DNA of 64,000 bases from Cheiracanthium punctorium (taxonomy: Eukaryota > Arthropoda > Arachnida > Araneae > Cheiracanthiidae). The position numbers were made by a program, and so were the translations under genes. The stretch spans positions 1,984,001 to 2,048,000 of the forward strand of contig JAWZYV010013019.1 of NCBI GenBank assembly GCA_038373885.1. The letters run 5' to 3'. The notes below the pieces were generated by a model. The model was given only the letters and a program-made list of their open reading frames with translations, had not been told where the DNA came from and did not search any database. Shown here piece after piece: positions 1 to 11,503 of the stretch; positions within the stretch are counted from its first letter, which is position 1; each line of letters opens with the position of its first letter.

Positions 1-69
1 TTTTTGAACTAGTTGTGCTACTCGGGAAATAGAAAGCTCCCCCCACCCCGACTTTGAATCCATTGGACT

Positions 70-275
70 GATAGATCCCTTGGATCTGGAATGTGAAGGG
101 GAAAAGGTGGAAAGTGCGACAATTCGATAGACCTATATGCAATATACGATTGTGTTGGAAAAAATCGCCCAAAACTCTAGACCGTTAGATCAACAGCCAG
201 AACCTCGTACCTGCTCACTTCAGATGTTTCCCGATGTTCAGAGTCTTATCCATTCGGCCATTGGGCAGCACGATT
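70..275. repeat. Interspersed repeat family A, copy 1
   Basis: The stretch around 165-200 (core cccaaaactctagaccgtta) recurs at 4862-5060 and 35037-35126. The three copies share this core and, in the first two, a downstream block containing gttcagagtctta. Family unknown. The short ORF across it (137-352) has no recognisable domain and is not taken as a gene. Confidence 0.6.
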
Positions 276-352
276 TTAATAGGACCAAAAAAAGACAAAT
301 TCTGCGGAATTACTTACCTATATTCATTGCTTTTTTTTTCCCTACAGGTTGA

Positions 353-1231
353 TTTTCCTACAGATAAATGATTAACATTATTTGTTTCCTACGATCCTTT
401 TTCCAAAAACCTAACTTGATATTTTATAATCTTTACTGCCACAATAATTATTTAAAGTAAGTTTATTGAAAAATATTCGATATTGTGACAATTGCGCCAT
501 TCATTATGATGATCTATGATTACTGTCGTCATAATTATAAGACTTTTTGTCATGACGAAAATATTATAATCGTGAAGAAAAATTCGACTTAGAGAATATA
601 GTGTAATTTACACTGTTTGGGGTATTCTCAATTCATTTAAGTTATTCTTACGGTGATGTATGTGTTTGTGTGTATGTGAATGAACATTACAGCTCTTAGA
701 CAGTACATTCGATTGAGCTCAAATTTGGTATGTATATTATTGACCACCCTCGCACGATCGGTATTGATTTTGTTGTGTATATAAAAGTTTTTTACAGGGT
801 TAAAAAAATTTACAATATAGCCTATGGACGGAAAGCTGGACCACGCTAGCGTCTAACTGTGGTCTCGATAGAGCGCACATTGGGTATGTATTTTATAGCT
901 CATCGTCCCTCAAATTTATAGCTTTTGTACTGGGCTACAAAAAGGAATTCTTGTACAATATGTCCCATTCTCTCAGATTAGAAGTGCACTAGCATCTGAA
1001 CACTGCATTCGATTGAGTTGAATCAAATTTATTCAAACGCTTGATAAAGATCACGTGTTCGGAAAGTCGAGTATCCCACCAGATTTTTCATTCCAAGGAA
1101 TATTTTACATTATCCCATTTCATTTTTTATTTATAAACTACACGTCGAATTATTTAAATAGTTTGTTATGCTCCCCATCAACAGCACGTGCTTTCCGAAC
1201 TTCGATATGAGGAAACAGTCTAAGAACTCCA
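353..1231. other. No gene seen; AT-rich with a diverged repeat
   Basis: AT-rich non-coding sequence. The motif cattcgattgag appears near 707 and 1007 in similar surroundings, which suggests two diverged copies of a repeat about 300 bp apart. No long ORF, RNA gene or transposon end was recognised. Confidence 0.4.
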
Positions 1232-1480
1232 TCAATAAACAATAAAGTTAAAACACAAACCGAATAATATTCCCTTTCCGAGTTTCGCAATCAACAGTTG
1301 CTTACAACTGTCGGGCGAATGCTCATTCATATAAGCATCTGTAATAATGCCTCCTATGAATAGGCTGCACAAGCTACATGCTTCTCCATCCAAAGTGGGG
1401 ATATATGTTAAATTCAATTTGATGAGCTGACATTTCCAACAACGAGGCCGGGCAGCTTGAATTATGAGCGGCCCGATCAT
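1232..1480 (-). CDS. Unrecognised 82-codon ORF (doubtful)
   Basis: A minus-strand ORF of 82 codons with two CxxC pairs (CWKC near residue 14, CSLC near residue 35), in sequence less AT-rich than its surroundings. Read as an exon, it has an AG just before the ATG on the minus strand and an internal gtaagc that could be a splice donor after about 58 codons. No known family was recognised. It may be a host exon, a transposon fragment or chance; chance is most likely. Confidence 0.15.
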   Translation of the reverse strand: MIGPLIIQAARPRCWKCQLIKLNLTYIPTLDGEACSLCSLFIGGIITDAYMNEHSPDSCKQLLIAKLGKGILFGLCFNFIVY

Positions 1481-1929
1481 CTGTTATAATGTTAATATTA
1501 TTGACCCACGTCTTCGCTGCCTTCAGCGCCCTGTCAGCTCGGCTAATTTAACACATCTTCACTAATAATTCACGTTTAACTCGATGCTACGTTTCTACGC
1601 TTCGTGCCAACATATGAACACAAACCGAGTGCTTGAGTTTCCTGAGGGTTTGAACGGAGTTTGGATTAATTTTCTCCACTAGTTTAACCTGGGCAATGGA
1701 TTTAATTGTCTGTTTCTTAGCTGATGTGTGTGCGATTTTGAAATTGTAAATGTATTGAACTAAACATTTTTTTTTTCTTGGTTTCTTAGAAGAGATTTTT
1801 AGAAACTATCCGCCAAGGTGGTCAGCTTCGCCGCCCCCATACCTTACTTCTCTTTATACTCAGTGCAGTGTTGACTCAATTTCTGGACTCATTTCAACTA
1901 AAATCATGTTTCTTTCATGTTACTTAGGT

Positions 1930-2814
1930 TAGGGTTACCGATTCTTATTCACGAATTTACGGGACTTTCTCGATTAAAACTCTAGACGTGAGTTAAAAAA
2001 GCGGTATGCAGCTTACTAAGTACAGGAAAGCGAGAAAAACAATTAAAACCAGATTTAACTTTTACATTTTAAATAGTTTTATTGAATATTATGTCTCAAT
2101 TTGGCATAACTATACATGCAACCTATTTAACAAAAATTAAAACAGTCAGGCAAATTAATGAAAAATTAACATTTGTTATTATGGAGTCTTCTATCTATCT
2201 TTATAGTCAGAACAAAACTGTCGCTAGCAATTAAATTAAATGAACGCTTTAATTCGTTTCACAAACACAATCAAAACCTTTTTACTTTGGTATTAAAGAA
2301 ATAATTAAATACATCTATAAGTAGATATCAATAACATGCCTTTATAAAAGAAAATTCAAACCTTAAATAGCATCTTCTGCTAATATTATGAAAGGATATT
2401 AGCAGAAGACTTTTTACTTTGGCATTTAAGAAATAATTAAACACAAACCTACGAGTTCATATCAATAATATACCTTTATTAAAAAAATTCAAGCCTTAAA
2501 TCACATCTTCTACTAATATTATAATTATTTATTTGAAGAAAAACGTAAGATATATTAAACCACTTTTTCTTTCATCATAATATTACCTATTTGGAAAAGA
2601 AACTTAAAGTATACAATCACTTCTGCTAAAATCAAATTTATTTATAAAAGAAACTTAATGTTTAAAATTTATTCAAATCTATCAAATTATTAAATTACTA
2701 ATTCTATTCAAGAAACGGGACATTTGGCGTTCTGCACACACCTTTTGCGAGACGTGTCCTCTAAAGTCCTAAAAACGGGACGTCCCGGCTCTCGCGGGAT
2801 GGTTGACAACCCTA
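1930..2814. mobile_element. Possible old hAT-like element
   Basis: The left end reads TAGGGTTACCGATTC. The right end, reverse-complemented, reads TAGGGTTGTCAACCATCC, and an end of the form TAGGGTTGCCAACC is known from hAT elements. The flanking 8-mers do not match, so this is either very old or two unrelated ends. The interior is AT-rich and contains the tandem duplication at 2278-2541. Confidence 0.35.
2278..2541. repeat. Two-copy tandem duplication, ~132-bp period
   Basis: Both copies begin with ctttttactttgg, at 2278 and 2410. They continue with an attaaagaaataattaaa-like block, a tatcaataa block, and end near catcttctgctaatatta or a variant of it. Copies differ by scattered substitutions, so the duplication is not recent. 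Confidence 0.6.
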
Positions 2815-2829
2815 TCTAGAACCCGGATC

Positions 2830-4861
2830 TGGCTCCCAGTGATTTAATCTATTTAAATAAGTTTTTTTTTCTGATTTCGGATGTTTGTAAAACTTTTCTG
2901 TGGCTTACAATTTTTAATTAACTGCACAAATTAAGAATGTATACATTAATAAAACGTTCTAGGATGCTGTAATGGGAATACATGTAATAAATAAGGGGAG
3001 GGGGTCATCTTTTAATACAAAAAATAACGAATTCAAAATGAAAAAGCTTACTGGTTAAGAAAATTCAAAATCTTTTGCGACCTAACATACAGTCACTGAA
3101 AGTTTCCAAAGATATCTCACTGAACGTTTTTGAAAAAAAAGTGAATTACTGCAATGAACTCGGATCAGCAATTAATTAAACAAGACTATTGCGTATGTAT
3201 AATTTCAAGGTAAATAACAAAACATTGAAATCTGATCATTATATTTAAAAGAATTCGGATTTCATATTGATTACATTTTAGTGAAACATGTTATCGATTT
3301 ATCAAAAGCAGGAAAACATTATTAATTTGAAAGTAGTATTGAAAACTCAATTATTAATGCAGCGCTATTTCAAGATGAAATTGATTTCTTACAGTAATTT
3401 TATAGTCTCGTGATAATTTTTAAATGTTGTTGCTTATACACATCGGGAGGCACTTAAACTATTTTTCATGAGATAAAAAGGGAACAGCAAACAGAACATT
3501 TTTTTTTCCACTGATATTGATATGAAACAGTAGACTGCTTCACTTTCGCAGTCCTTTTTAATTATAACAAAATACTGACAATTTTATTATTTACTTATTA
3601 AATAATAATAATTTAAAAATGAATGATTAAAATTTATCATTTCGTAGGAAAAGGTTATGCCTACTTAGTTGTAAATGACTAGACAATTGATGACTAATTT
3701 GAATACCATAATGGGTGTCACTAAAAGGTAGTAGCACGTTTTAATTCTCTATATATTATTAAGTTGACAGTGTAAATTCAAAATAATGTTCAAAATAAGG
3801 TAGGTAAAAGACTTCATTAATAAAAAATTCCTATCGTTAATTTTCAAAAAGCTATACATTTTAAATTTGCAAACGACTCCCATACAAAAAAATTTTCAAT
3901 TAGTAAGGTATGCCCCATACGCTTATGATGTGATGAACAAAATTTCGGAATTACATCCTAATAAGTGTCAAAAATATGAAGATAAATATATGCTGACTTA
4001 AACCACTTTTCAAGGCTCTCGAAGGAAAAAAAATCACGTCATTTCAGGGGTCATATAGAAATTAAGGACAAAAGCAATTTTTTTAACTCTAGCAATAAAC
4101 ATTTACACCCAAATTCATGTATAGCTCCTGATCACTTTTATTTAATGATATCTCTATTTAATGAATTTAACGACTTTTATTTAATGAGACGGTTTATGAT
4201 GAAGGTCTGAAATTTTGTACACTACCTCATTGGTGAGTGGGATATAGTTTACTAACTGGGATTTTTTTGTACGGGGGGATCGCACACACATTTAAAAGTG
4301 TAACTTTTTGAAAATTGACGAGAGGAACTTTTTTTTTAACGTAGTCCTTTTTAAAAATTTATTTTGAACATTTTTTTTATTTACATTGCCCTCTTATCTC
4401 CAATAAATAACGAATTAAAGTGTGTTAACACCTTTCTGGACCACCCTGTATGTTTCTTTTTCAACTGTCAACGACGCAATAGGTAATGCTAATAACTTTA
4501 CTGTCCTTCACTGAAGATTCGGGTACGATTATGAATTATGAATGTGTGCTGTCTAATATTTAAAAAAAATTGCATATTCAATGCATATAGTACATATTTT
4601 TGGTCTTTTCCATTTACTATTAATTCAAAAGTGATTTACCAACGTTATTTCTAAAGGAATTTCGTTCAGAAAATCGAAATAGAACTTATAGGCGAACCAA
4701 CTGTGAACCTGCAAAAATTTTCTAAGCCCCCCCCCCTATTCGAAGATGTTCAATTCGGTGCTCGTTTGGGAGCTTTTTTTTTTTTTTTTTTTTGGTATCA
4801 GAGGAAGCTGGTACGTAAGAAGTGAGTGTTTTTTTAAAGAAAACCAACACGATAGGTGTCT
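2830..4861. other. No gene seen; AT-rich
   Basis: Non-coding AT-rich sequence with short homopolymer runs, including a long T run near 4775-4793. A segment ending near 4450 (ctggaccaccctgta) looks like a transposon-type end, but no partner was found. Confidence 0.4.
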
Positions 4862-5060
4862 GCCTAGGAGGGTGCCATGGATGGAGAACTTTTGAAGGAG
4901 CTCTAACGCATATTCACTTTACATCTGGAAAAAATCATCCAAAACTCTAGCTCGCTACATCGACAGCCGAGTGGTTAGGTCAGAACCCTAGTCCTTCCCA
5001 CTTCACTCATCTGCCATGTTCAGAGTCTTATGCACTCAACCGGTATAGGACGGTGTATGT
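4862..5060. repeat. Interspersed repeat family A, copy 2
   Basis: Shares ccaaaactctag, the cgacagccgag block and gttcagagtctta with copy 1 at 70-275. Divergence is substantial. Function unknown. Confidence 0.55.
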
Positions 5061-6481
5061 AAGAAAATCCAAAACTTTCGGACCTAACACATTAAGATTC
5101 GTTTGGCGATAAACAGCACTCCAAGATAGATTGTGGAAAGATTGAATGAATAGAGTTTTGTTGAAATCTTTTGCGTTCTTCTTGGGGGTGTTTTCTGAAT
5201 AAAACTGCTGAAGTATTTAAAATACCGTTTTGTGATTAAATTTCTTACTATGAGTTTGAAATGTTAAAACAAATATTCTTAAAAGTTCTGTGGTAATATT
5301 TATATGTCAATGCCCAAATTAAACTTCGAACGATAGTTATCTGTTCTTCAAACTGAAATATTTAGAGAGGAAATTATTTAATAATGAGGAAAATAATTGT
5401 GATAATGATGCAAAAAAAGTAGTTGTCAATGAAAGGAAAGAAGTTCTGGACACACCTCCAGATTATTATTTCGAAATAATTCTGTCGTTATGTGAAAAGT
5501 GTATCGAAGCTCAAAAACAACAAAAAATAAACTGCTAAAAATTTCTCTGATAGTTTTAGAAAGTCAAAACTTTTGATATTGCCTTCGTAGGCTGAATTTT
5601 GCTTGGATAATTTAGTTTATAATAAACGTCTTCCAACGTATAAGTATTTAATTATTAGATTAGCCCTTTAAATATAGAGAAAGTTATACGTCTTGAAAGT
5701 TCGGCTATGATAGAAGTTTAATTTGTTTGCCTGAAAAAAAATCAAACATGGGAATTGTAATTAAAAATTACTTCGTAGCATGGGCTTACGTGACATTACA
5801 AAACAAACTCCACATCTAAATCCTGCTATGAGCAATGCAAAATTAATTATTCTAGCAAAAAAGATATAAACCCCTCATCCATAAAAAATAATAATAAAAT
5901 CAATCATTGAAAACTTTTTTTTTCGTTTCTCCCAAGCCCCTTGTGAGTAAGTACTCTGTGTTTAATTTATAGTACTAATCTTTCTTATCGTTCTGTATTA
6001 ATTAGTTTCTTGGATATTCCAAGCTTTTTTCCACAGGGGGAAAAAAAGAATATCCCATTTTCGTTAAAAATCTAACTGGAATTGCTTTTTCTCTCTCTAG
6101 GGCGTGCGATTGGCGCATTTTAAATTCACATCCTCACTCCCTTTCAATTCGTCCATTCTTGAGGTATATAGGTTTTTAAATCACTCTTCGGTGAAATGAG
6201 ATTGTAGTTTTTCATGTAAAAGTATTCCGATCTCATCGACATTCTGGCAATTTGCACACTGCATTTATTCACAGCGGTTCCATTGATTCTAAAGGTAGGT
6301 TCCGTTAACTATTCTTTCCTGTTATCAAAGAAAGGGGGGAGGGGTGAATCTATTTTAAATTCTGTGCTTTTAATATTGGAATATTTCTGTGATTATACTC
6401 TTTGCAAGGTATTGGCTTTTTTTTCACGGCCTTATTCGTTTGCAGTTTAAAATATACTGCTCATAGGGTGAGAAAACTTTT
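5061..6481. other. No gene seen
   Basis: AT-rich non-coding sequence. No ORF over 60 codons, no RNA gene and no complete transposon recognised. Confidence 0.4.
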
Positions 6482-6677
6482 GTAAAAACTAAAACGAGCA
6501 TTATTAGCAAAAGTTATTATTTTAATTAACTCGTAAAAACTAAAACGAGCATTATTAGCAAAAGTTATTATTTTAATTAACTCGTAAAAACTAAAACGAG
6601 CATTATTAGCAAAAGTTATTATTTTAATTAACTCGTAAAAACTAAAACGAGCATTATTAGCAAAAGTTATTATTTTA
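6482..6677. repeat. 51-bp tandem repeat, ~3.8 perfect copies
   Basis: Units start at 6482, 6533, 6584 and 6635, each with gtaaaaactaaaacgagcat followed by tattagcaaaag. The fourth unit breaks off after ttattatttta. I see no differences between units, so the expansion is recent or homogenised, or it is an assembly effect. Confidence 0.95.
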
Positions 6678-6827
6678 AATTATATGGAACTGCAGTCAAA
6701 TATCTCACTTCTGAGTTTATGCATAATGCTGCGTCACCAATTTCATTGATTAGAATGAATGGCCTTTTCTACAAAATGCATTTTACTATAGAATAATTTC
6801 TACATTTAGTCGCTTTTTCTACAAAAT

Positions 6828-6869
6828 AATGCTATCGGTAAAGTTTGAATGAACATTACCGATAGCATT
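6828..6869. repeat. Perfect 14-bp inverted repeat (hairpin)
   Basis: AATGCTATCGGTAA at 6828-6841 pairs with TTACCGATAGCATT at 6856-6869 across a 14-nt loop. It may be a remnant of a small transposon. No function assigned. Confidence 0.8.
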
Positions 6870-7144
6870 ATCGGTATAGCAATATAGGTATAGATAATCG
6901 GAAATAGATATCTTTTCGAGTAAAAACAGGAATAAATAAAGAATAAATGAGAAAGGGAAAACAATACATTATTGCAATGAGCCCGAAAAGGGCTCCCCCT
7001 GAACCGGATACCCGGATTCTTAATCAGACCTCATCGGACCCCGTAGTCATCGTTCAAAAAAAGTTCAACCTTGAATTCATTTGCTTTAGAAAACCCATTT
7101 TCGAAAATCAGCTCGCATACACCATTTGAATAGTATATGACAGT

Positions 7145-7950
7145 TAGGGAATGCAATCCCGTATTGTTTTTCGTCTTGCGGGATTTCGGGATTGAGATTT
7201 ATTGATCCCGCGGAATTTCATTTAGCTAGGACTACATTTCAGCAGAGAAAAGTAAGATTTTAAGCACTATGAAGTTTAAATTTAATAATGATAATTTATC
7301 TTACGAGATAATTAATACAATAACTTACAGAAATATGAAAATTATAATAATGATATTCAGAATAATATAATACTACGTTATGTCTTATGTCAGTTGCTAA
7401 AAATGAGGAATTTACAGAACTATACAATTTATAGATATATTCACACACTCAAGTTATTTTCTTAGTTGCTGAAAAAATGAAGGTTCAAAATCGAACAAAT
7501 CCAATGCATTATTTCCTAGTGTAGGTTTCATTTTAGTAAAATAATTAAAAGTGTGAATTAAAAATTAAAATGAAAACTTTTTATAATTAATTCGTGATTG
7601 TTTGCTAAGAGATAAATTAGTATTAAGTATTTCAGCTCGTTTGGAGATTGGGAAGTTAGCGAAATATTTAGATTACTATGTTTAGATTTAGATGTTTGAC
7701 CCAGACTCCCATTGGAAGACAATTAAAAAATATATAACTTAAATAAGTTAAAATTTGTAATTATTGATCCATTTATTGTTAGATAAGAGACATTAATATT
7801 CAAAAATTTTCGGTCTATTGATTGGGAAAGCAGCGTGAAATTGTAATAAAAAATAATTTATTTCTCAGTGTCAATTCCGCGGGATTAGGATCGTAATCCC
7901 GCGGGACTAGTTCCGCAAACATTTGTGCGGGATCGGGATTGCATTCCCTA
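7145..7950. mobile_element. Non-autonomous hAT-type element, complete
   Basis: An 806-bp element begins TAGGGAATGCAATCCCG and ends with its near-inverse CGGGATTGCATTCCCTA. It is flanked by an exact 8-bp duplication ATGACAGT (7137-7144 and 7951-7958), the hallmark of hAT insertion. Subterminal regions repeat a cgggat/atcccg motif several times (7180-7215 and 7877-7935), as expected for transposase-binding repeats. The interior is AT-rich and has no transposase, so it depends on an element elsewhere. Confidence 0.9.
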
Positions 7951-8197
7951 ATGACAGTCGAAATCCAGAACAGTATCCGAATAGAAATCGCGAATACATA
8001 TTCGAATGTCATATTCGCAAATACGGTTCGAATAGCTAAATCGCGAATACAACACAAGCAGCATTCACGATTTTCTTTTCCTATACCAGAGGCCCACGTT
8101 TTTTTATCAGAGCTCCTGCATCCCCTTCCACCAACGGACCCTATCATAATCCTTCGAACCCTTTAAATTCTAAAAGTTCAGTTGTCAGTTCATTTAG

Positions 8198-8486
8198 GAC
8201 CGTGGTAGCCCTAGTGGTTAAGGCGTTGGGCTCGTAACCGCAAGGTCGTGGGTTCGAAACCGACGTACCACTAAAGACCACCGTGTTCATGCGCTGTACG
8301 TGCACGTTAAATCCGTGGTTTCGAAAGTCGTCTCGGCGGTCGCTAGCAGTTTCCGAGGGGTGCCAATATTCAGAAGTCCTTCTGATGAGGATCTAAATAG
8401 TGGCGGAAAACCCCGGGAAGTACGCATGTAGCTCTAGACGACACATTCAGTGATGTGAGCTGTCCTCTCCTGTCAAATAATAATAG
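8198..8486 (+). mobile_element. tRNA-derived SINE, family 1, full length
   Basis: The head at 8202-8271 is tRNA-like: GTGGTA at the start pairs with TACCAC at the end, there is an A-box-like tagtggttaaggc, an anticodon-loop-like ctcgtaa, and a B-box gggttcgaaacc. This gives an internal RNA polymerase III promoter. The body runs through cgtgcacgttaaatccgtgg and gtgccaatattcagaagtcc to the tail tgtcctctcctgtcaaataa. A second, rearranged copy is at 42515-42763. The head resembles a tRNA-Thr-type anticodon loop (CGT), but parentage is uncertain. Confidence 0.85.
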
Positions 8487-8606
8487 TCATCAATTCAATG
8501 GAGCCAAGTATTCGAAATCCAGAACAGTGTTCTCATAGTGAATACTATTCGAATAGTGGAACTGCAAATAATATTCCAATAGACACCGCGAATACTATTC
8601 AATTAG

Positions 8607-8980
8607 CCCTTTAACGCGCAGTGTTCCCGCTCTGGGAACACCAAACTCCCAGCACAAGGTCTCTAGATCTGACGTTTTGACTGTTGCCAGTCACGAAGAA
8701 TAGATTTGATTTCTATAAAAATAGTTGCGGGTGGCATAGCTCCACGAGAATCCTTTACTTTTTAAGCACGTCATTTCCCGTTAAAAAAAAATTGACACGA
8801 TTATTTCTGCGTGGGCGACTGCTGGCTGTGACGCACAGCCAGCTGTCGTCGAAAAAGGGTCTCTAGATCTGTGGCACGCGATGAACGTTTCGATCATCCG
8901 CCATCTTGCTGGTAGTTAAGTCGAGCGATGGCAACAGCTGCCCTTTTTTCAGCATTGGGAAAGGGTTGCGCCTCAAAGGG
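8607..8980 (-). mobile_element. piggyBac-type hairpin MITE, copy A
   Basis: A 374-bp copy of the family best seen at 27283-27786, in reverse orientation. It begins CCCTTTAACGCGCA and ends with tgcgcctcaaaggg. The right flank is TTAA; the left is TTAG, a decayed TTAA. CCCTTT ends plus TTAA duplication is the piggyBac signature. It has no coding capacity. One arm of the internal hairpin is largely missing, compared with the ~505-bp full-length copies. Confidence 0.85.
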
Positions 8981-8984
8981 TTAA

Positions 8985-9689
8985 TAAAAATCGAGAATAT
9001 TCCCTATTCGATTAATCGACTATTAATTCTATCAGCACTCTAGTAATCGATGATAGAAAGCATTTGACTGGCATATCACTGGTTGAAGGCGATTTTAAAG
9101 CTATTCAGTTTGCATGACTGAATAGCATCCTAAACACACAAGATAACTGAATCCCTCTAGTTCACGATTTCATTTACAAGAGCAATACAGTACTGTGCGC
9201 ATCCAGGGGTAAAACCACACCCTAGGGCGCGGTTTCAGAGTCCAGTGTCATTTATACTACAACACACATTTAACATGCTAATGCGAATACTGCCGAAACG
9301 TAAAAAGATATTCAATATTGTAAATCGGGTCATTCAAAGTATATGTTAAAATCATGACTCGCAAGATTAATTAAGATTGGTATTTATAATGTTTTATGTT
9401 AGGTGACTTAAGCTAATTAACGAGTCGGAGTCGTTCATTATTTGATGACTTTGTTTGAAGATTCGGAGTTTTGGCAGCCAGACTCTATTAATTTTTATGC
9501 AGTTTTGTCTGTCTCTGACAGCATAGTTCCCAAGGCCAATTTCAATGTTTGTTTTGTTTTTTGTTTTGCCTTTATTAGAAATCCGATTTCATCAAGATAG
9601 TTGTCAGCTTTATTTCATGAAAATTTGTTCAGCTGTTTAATTAATGTAACATTTAAAACGCCCAAACTTTGAAGCATCTGCCTGTGACA
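8985..9689. other. No gene seen; diverged repeat
   Basis: Non-coding. The segment from about 9520 (catagttcccaaggcc and a gtttgttttg run) resembles 9912-9990 (cgtagctcccaaacgg and gtttgttttg), so SINE family 2 appears to lie inside an older repeat. Confidence 0.4.
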
Positions 9690-9912
9690 CCTTAGTTCCC
9701 AACAACTGGAAGAAGAAAGGTGCCTGGTTCAAACCCAGGTCACGTCCGCCGACCAAGCCGTTCCGAGTTTCCCGAGGTTTTCTCCGAAACTTTCCGTAAC
9801 TACGCGTTAGGACCCCTTAGATAGACCCCTCACGGAGCCCCCCCCCCCCTTCTCGATTTAGATCCCTCGAGTAGATAATCGGCAGTAATCCCTCAGATCA
9901 AATCCAAGAACC
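9690..9912 (+). mobile_element. tRNA-derived SINE, family 2, 5'-truncated copy
   Basis: Contains the B-box-like ggttcaaaccc, then cacgtccgccgacc, gttttctccgaaa, a C-rich run, and the family tail ctcgagtagataatcgg followed by cagtaatccctcagatcaaa. The A-box half seen at 28784 and 36112 is not recognisable here. Confidence 0.75.
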
Positions 9913-9924
9913 GTAGCTCCCAAA

Positions 9925-10968
9925 CGGATGAGCCGATTTTAATGTGGTTTGTTTTGTTTGAAAGCTAGTTTAATCGGAATGGCTCTCAACTATAGTGGAT
10001 GATACTATTCCTTTCAGAAGCCAGATATTAAGTTTATCTATTGCTTTAGAAGTTCTGAACTAAAGTTGTTCAAACTTACTGAAATGTTTTATCTGTTATT
10101 TTTTTATTTTTCATAAAAATATTTTTATGGACATCATTTTGAGCCTTTAGTTTTTTCTTTGGGAGAGTGGAAGAAGTATGATAAATAAATAAAATAAACA
10201 ATCAAATACATGAGTTATGCGTATATAAGAAATGTGCCTGTGTTCCGAAAGAGTAAAATCTATCAGCAAGAATTCGGAGTATAATATTCTAGATTAAAAA
10301 GGCTCTGGTTCCCCCTTTTCTTTAATACTTGGAAATTTTATTAGATAGCAGAAACAAAATTTGCGGGAGTGGAAAACGCTAGAAAATATTCTTCGTCGTA
10401 TTCTCGGGAGATGACACAGACTTGACAAATGCATCACTCTTCGCAGTTGCAAAACTAATGTACCACTTACGGTTCTCCAAAGGACGATGATTTATGGTGT
10501 TTTACCAGCAAAAACAGCCACATGCACCCCTCGCTTATTCCGAGAAAAGACACAAAAACTTTTATGGTATTGTTTTTTTTGTGGGGTACTTTTGCATATT
10601 TTGAAATTTTCTGCCATGAGAATTCACCGAAAAATAAAATAAAATAAATTCGTGCACCGAGACAAAAATTTGAAGAAACGGGGGTGTGTTTTCTTATTTT
10701 CAACTCACGCTGATAAATGAGAGCTCGCACAAAAGAAGAAACTTTTAAAATCAATTTCAGAACATACTTATACATACTTTTTTTCTAAGATCGATGAAAT
10801 GTGTTTTGTATCACATTTACCCTATTTCGATAAAATGTTTACAAAAGGTTGTAGTTCGTTTAAACTGTTTTTCTTCCCAATTAAAACTTTTTGTCAAAGT
10901 TGAAAAGCATTAAAATCGCTTTCTATTAAAAACAAAGTGGTGTTAAAAATAAATAACTTTGTAACTTT
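9925..10968. other. No gene seen
   Basis: AT-rich non-coding sequence. The segment near 10410-10435 (gacttgacaaatgcatca) matches a short part of repeat family C. The 102-codon minus-strand ORF at 10467-10775 shows no recognisable domain and is not supported. Confidence 0.4.
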
Positions 10969-11503
10969 ACATGGCACCTGGTACCATATGTTGAACAACC
11001 AATTTAATTATCACTCTACGTCTATAAAGTACTAGCACAGACATCTATCAGTTTTTAAAAGTATTTATATGTACACAGATAGCAACTATATAGTAATACT
11101 GGCTATGGTGTGTGGATATCATTACTGTTCCCACTACTGTCAAAATTGATTGAAATTTAAGCTGTAATCTCTCCTATATCGTTTTATTTATTTTAGAAAA
11201 TTAACAAAAAAATACTTAGCAAAGATTTTTGTCACAGAAAAAAATATTGTGTGTTGAAGTTCATCATACTAAGAAATAATATGAATACTAAAATTTTAAA
11301 ATAAATTCCAAAAAATTATAGTTAAGGCTCAGTTTACCAGATATAGAACTGAAATAAAGAAGTGATTTTCTAGTAAAATACTTGGTTATTATTTTTTTGT
11401 TATTTTTCCCCCCACTACTAATCAATAGCATCATCACATATATTTATTTCAGACACGGAAAAAAAATTGAGGCTTGTACAGTTAAACACACATAGATGCA
11501 TTA
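10969..11503 (+). repeat. Interspersed repeat family B, copy 1
   Basis: About 510 bp, collinear with 35149-35640. Shared landmarks in order: ggtaccatatgt, acagacatct, aaattgattgaaatttaa, gaaaattaacaaaaa, agtgattttctagtaaaata, tttcagacacgga. A Tc3-like transposon lies at or just beyond its right end. Class unknown; no coding capacity. Confidence 0.8.

Noticed and set aside
1930..2814. Firm call of a hAT element
   Set aside because: Terminal similarity is only partial and the flanking 8-mers differ, so it was kept as a low-confidence candidate.
6482..6677. Possible CRISPR-like array
   Set aside because: Units are continuous 51-bp repeats with no variable spacers, in a eukaryotic genome.
10467..10775. 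102-codon minus-strand ORF
   Set aside because: AT-driven composition, no domain, no relation to a known element.
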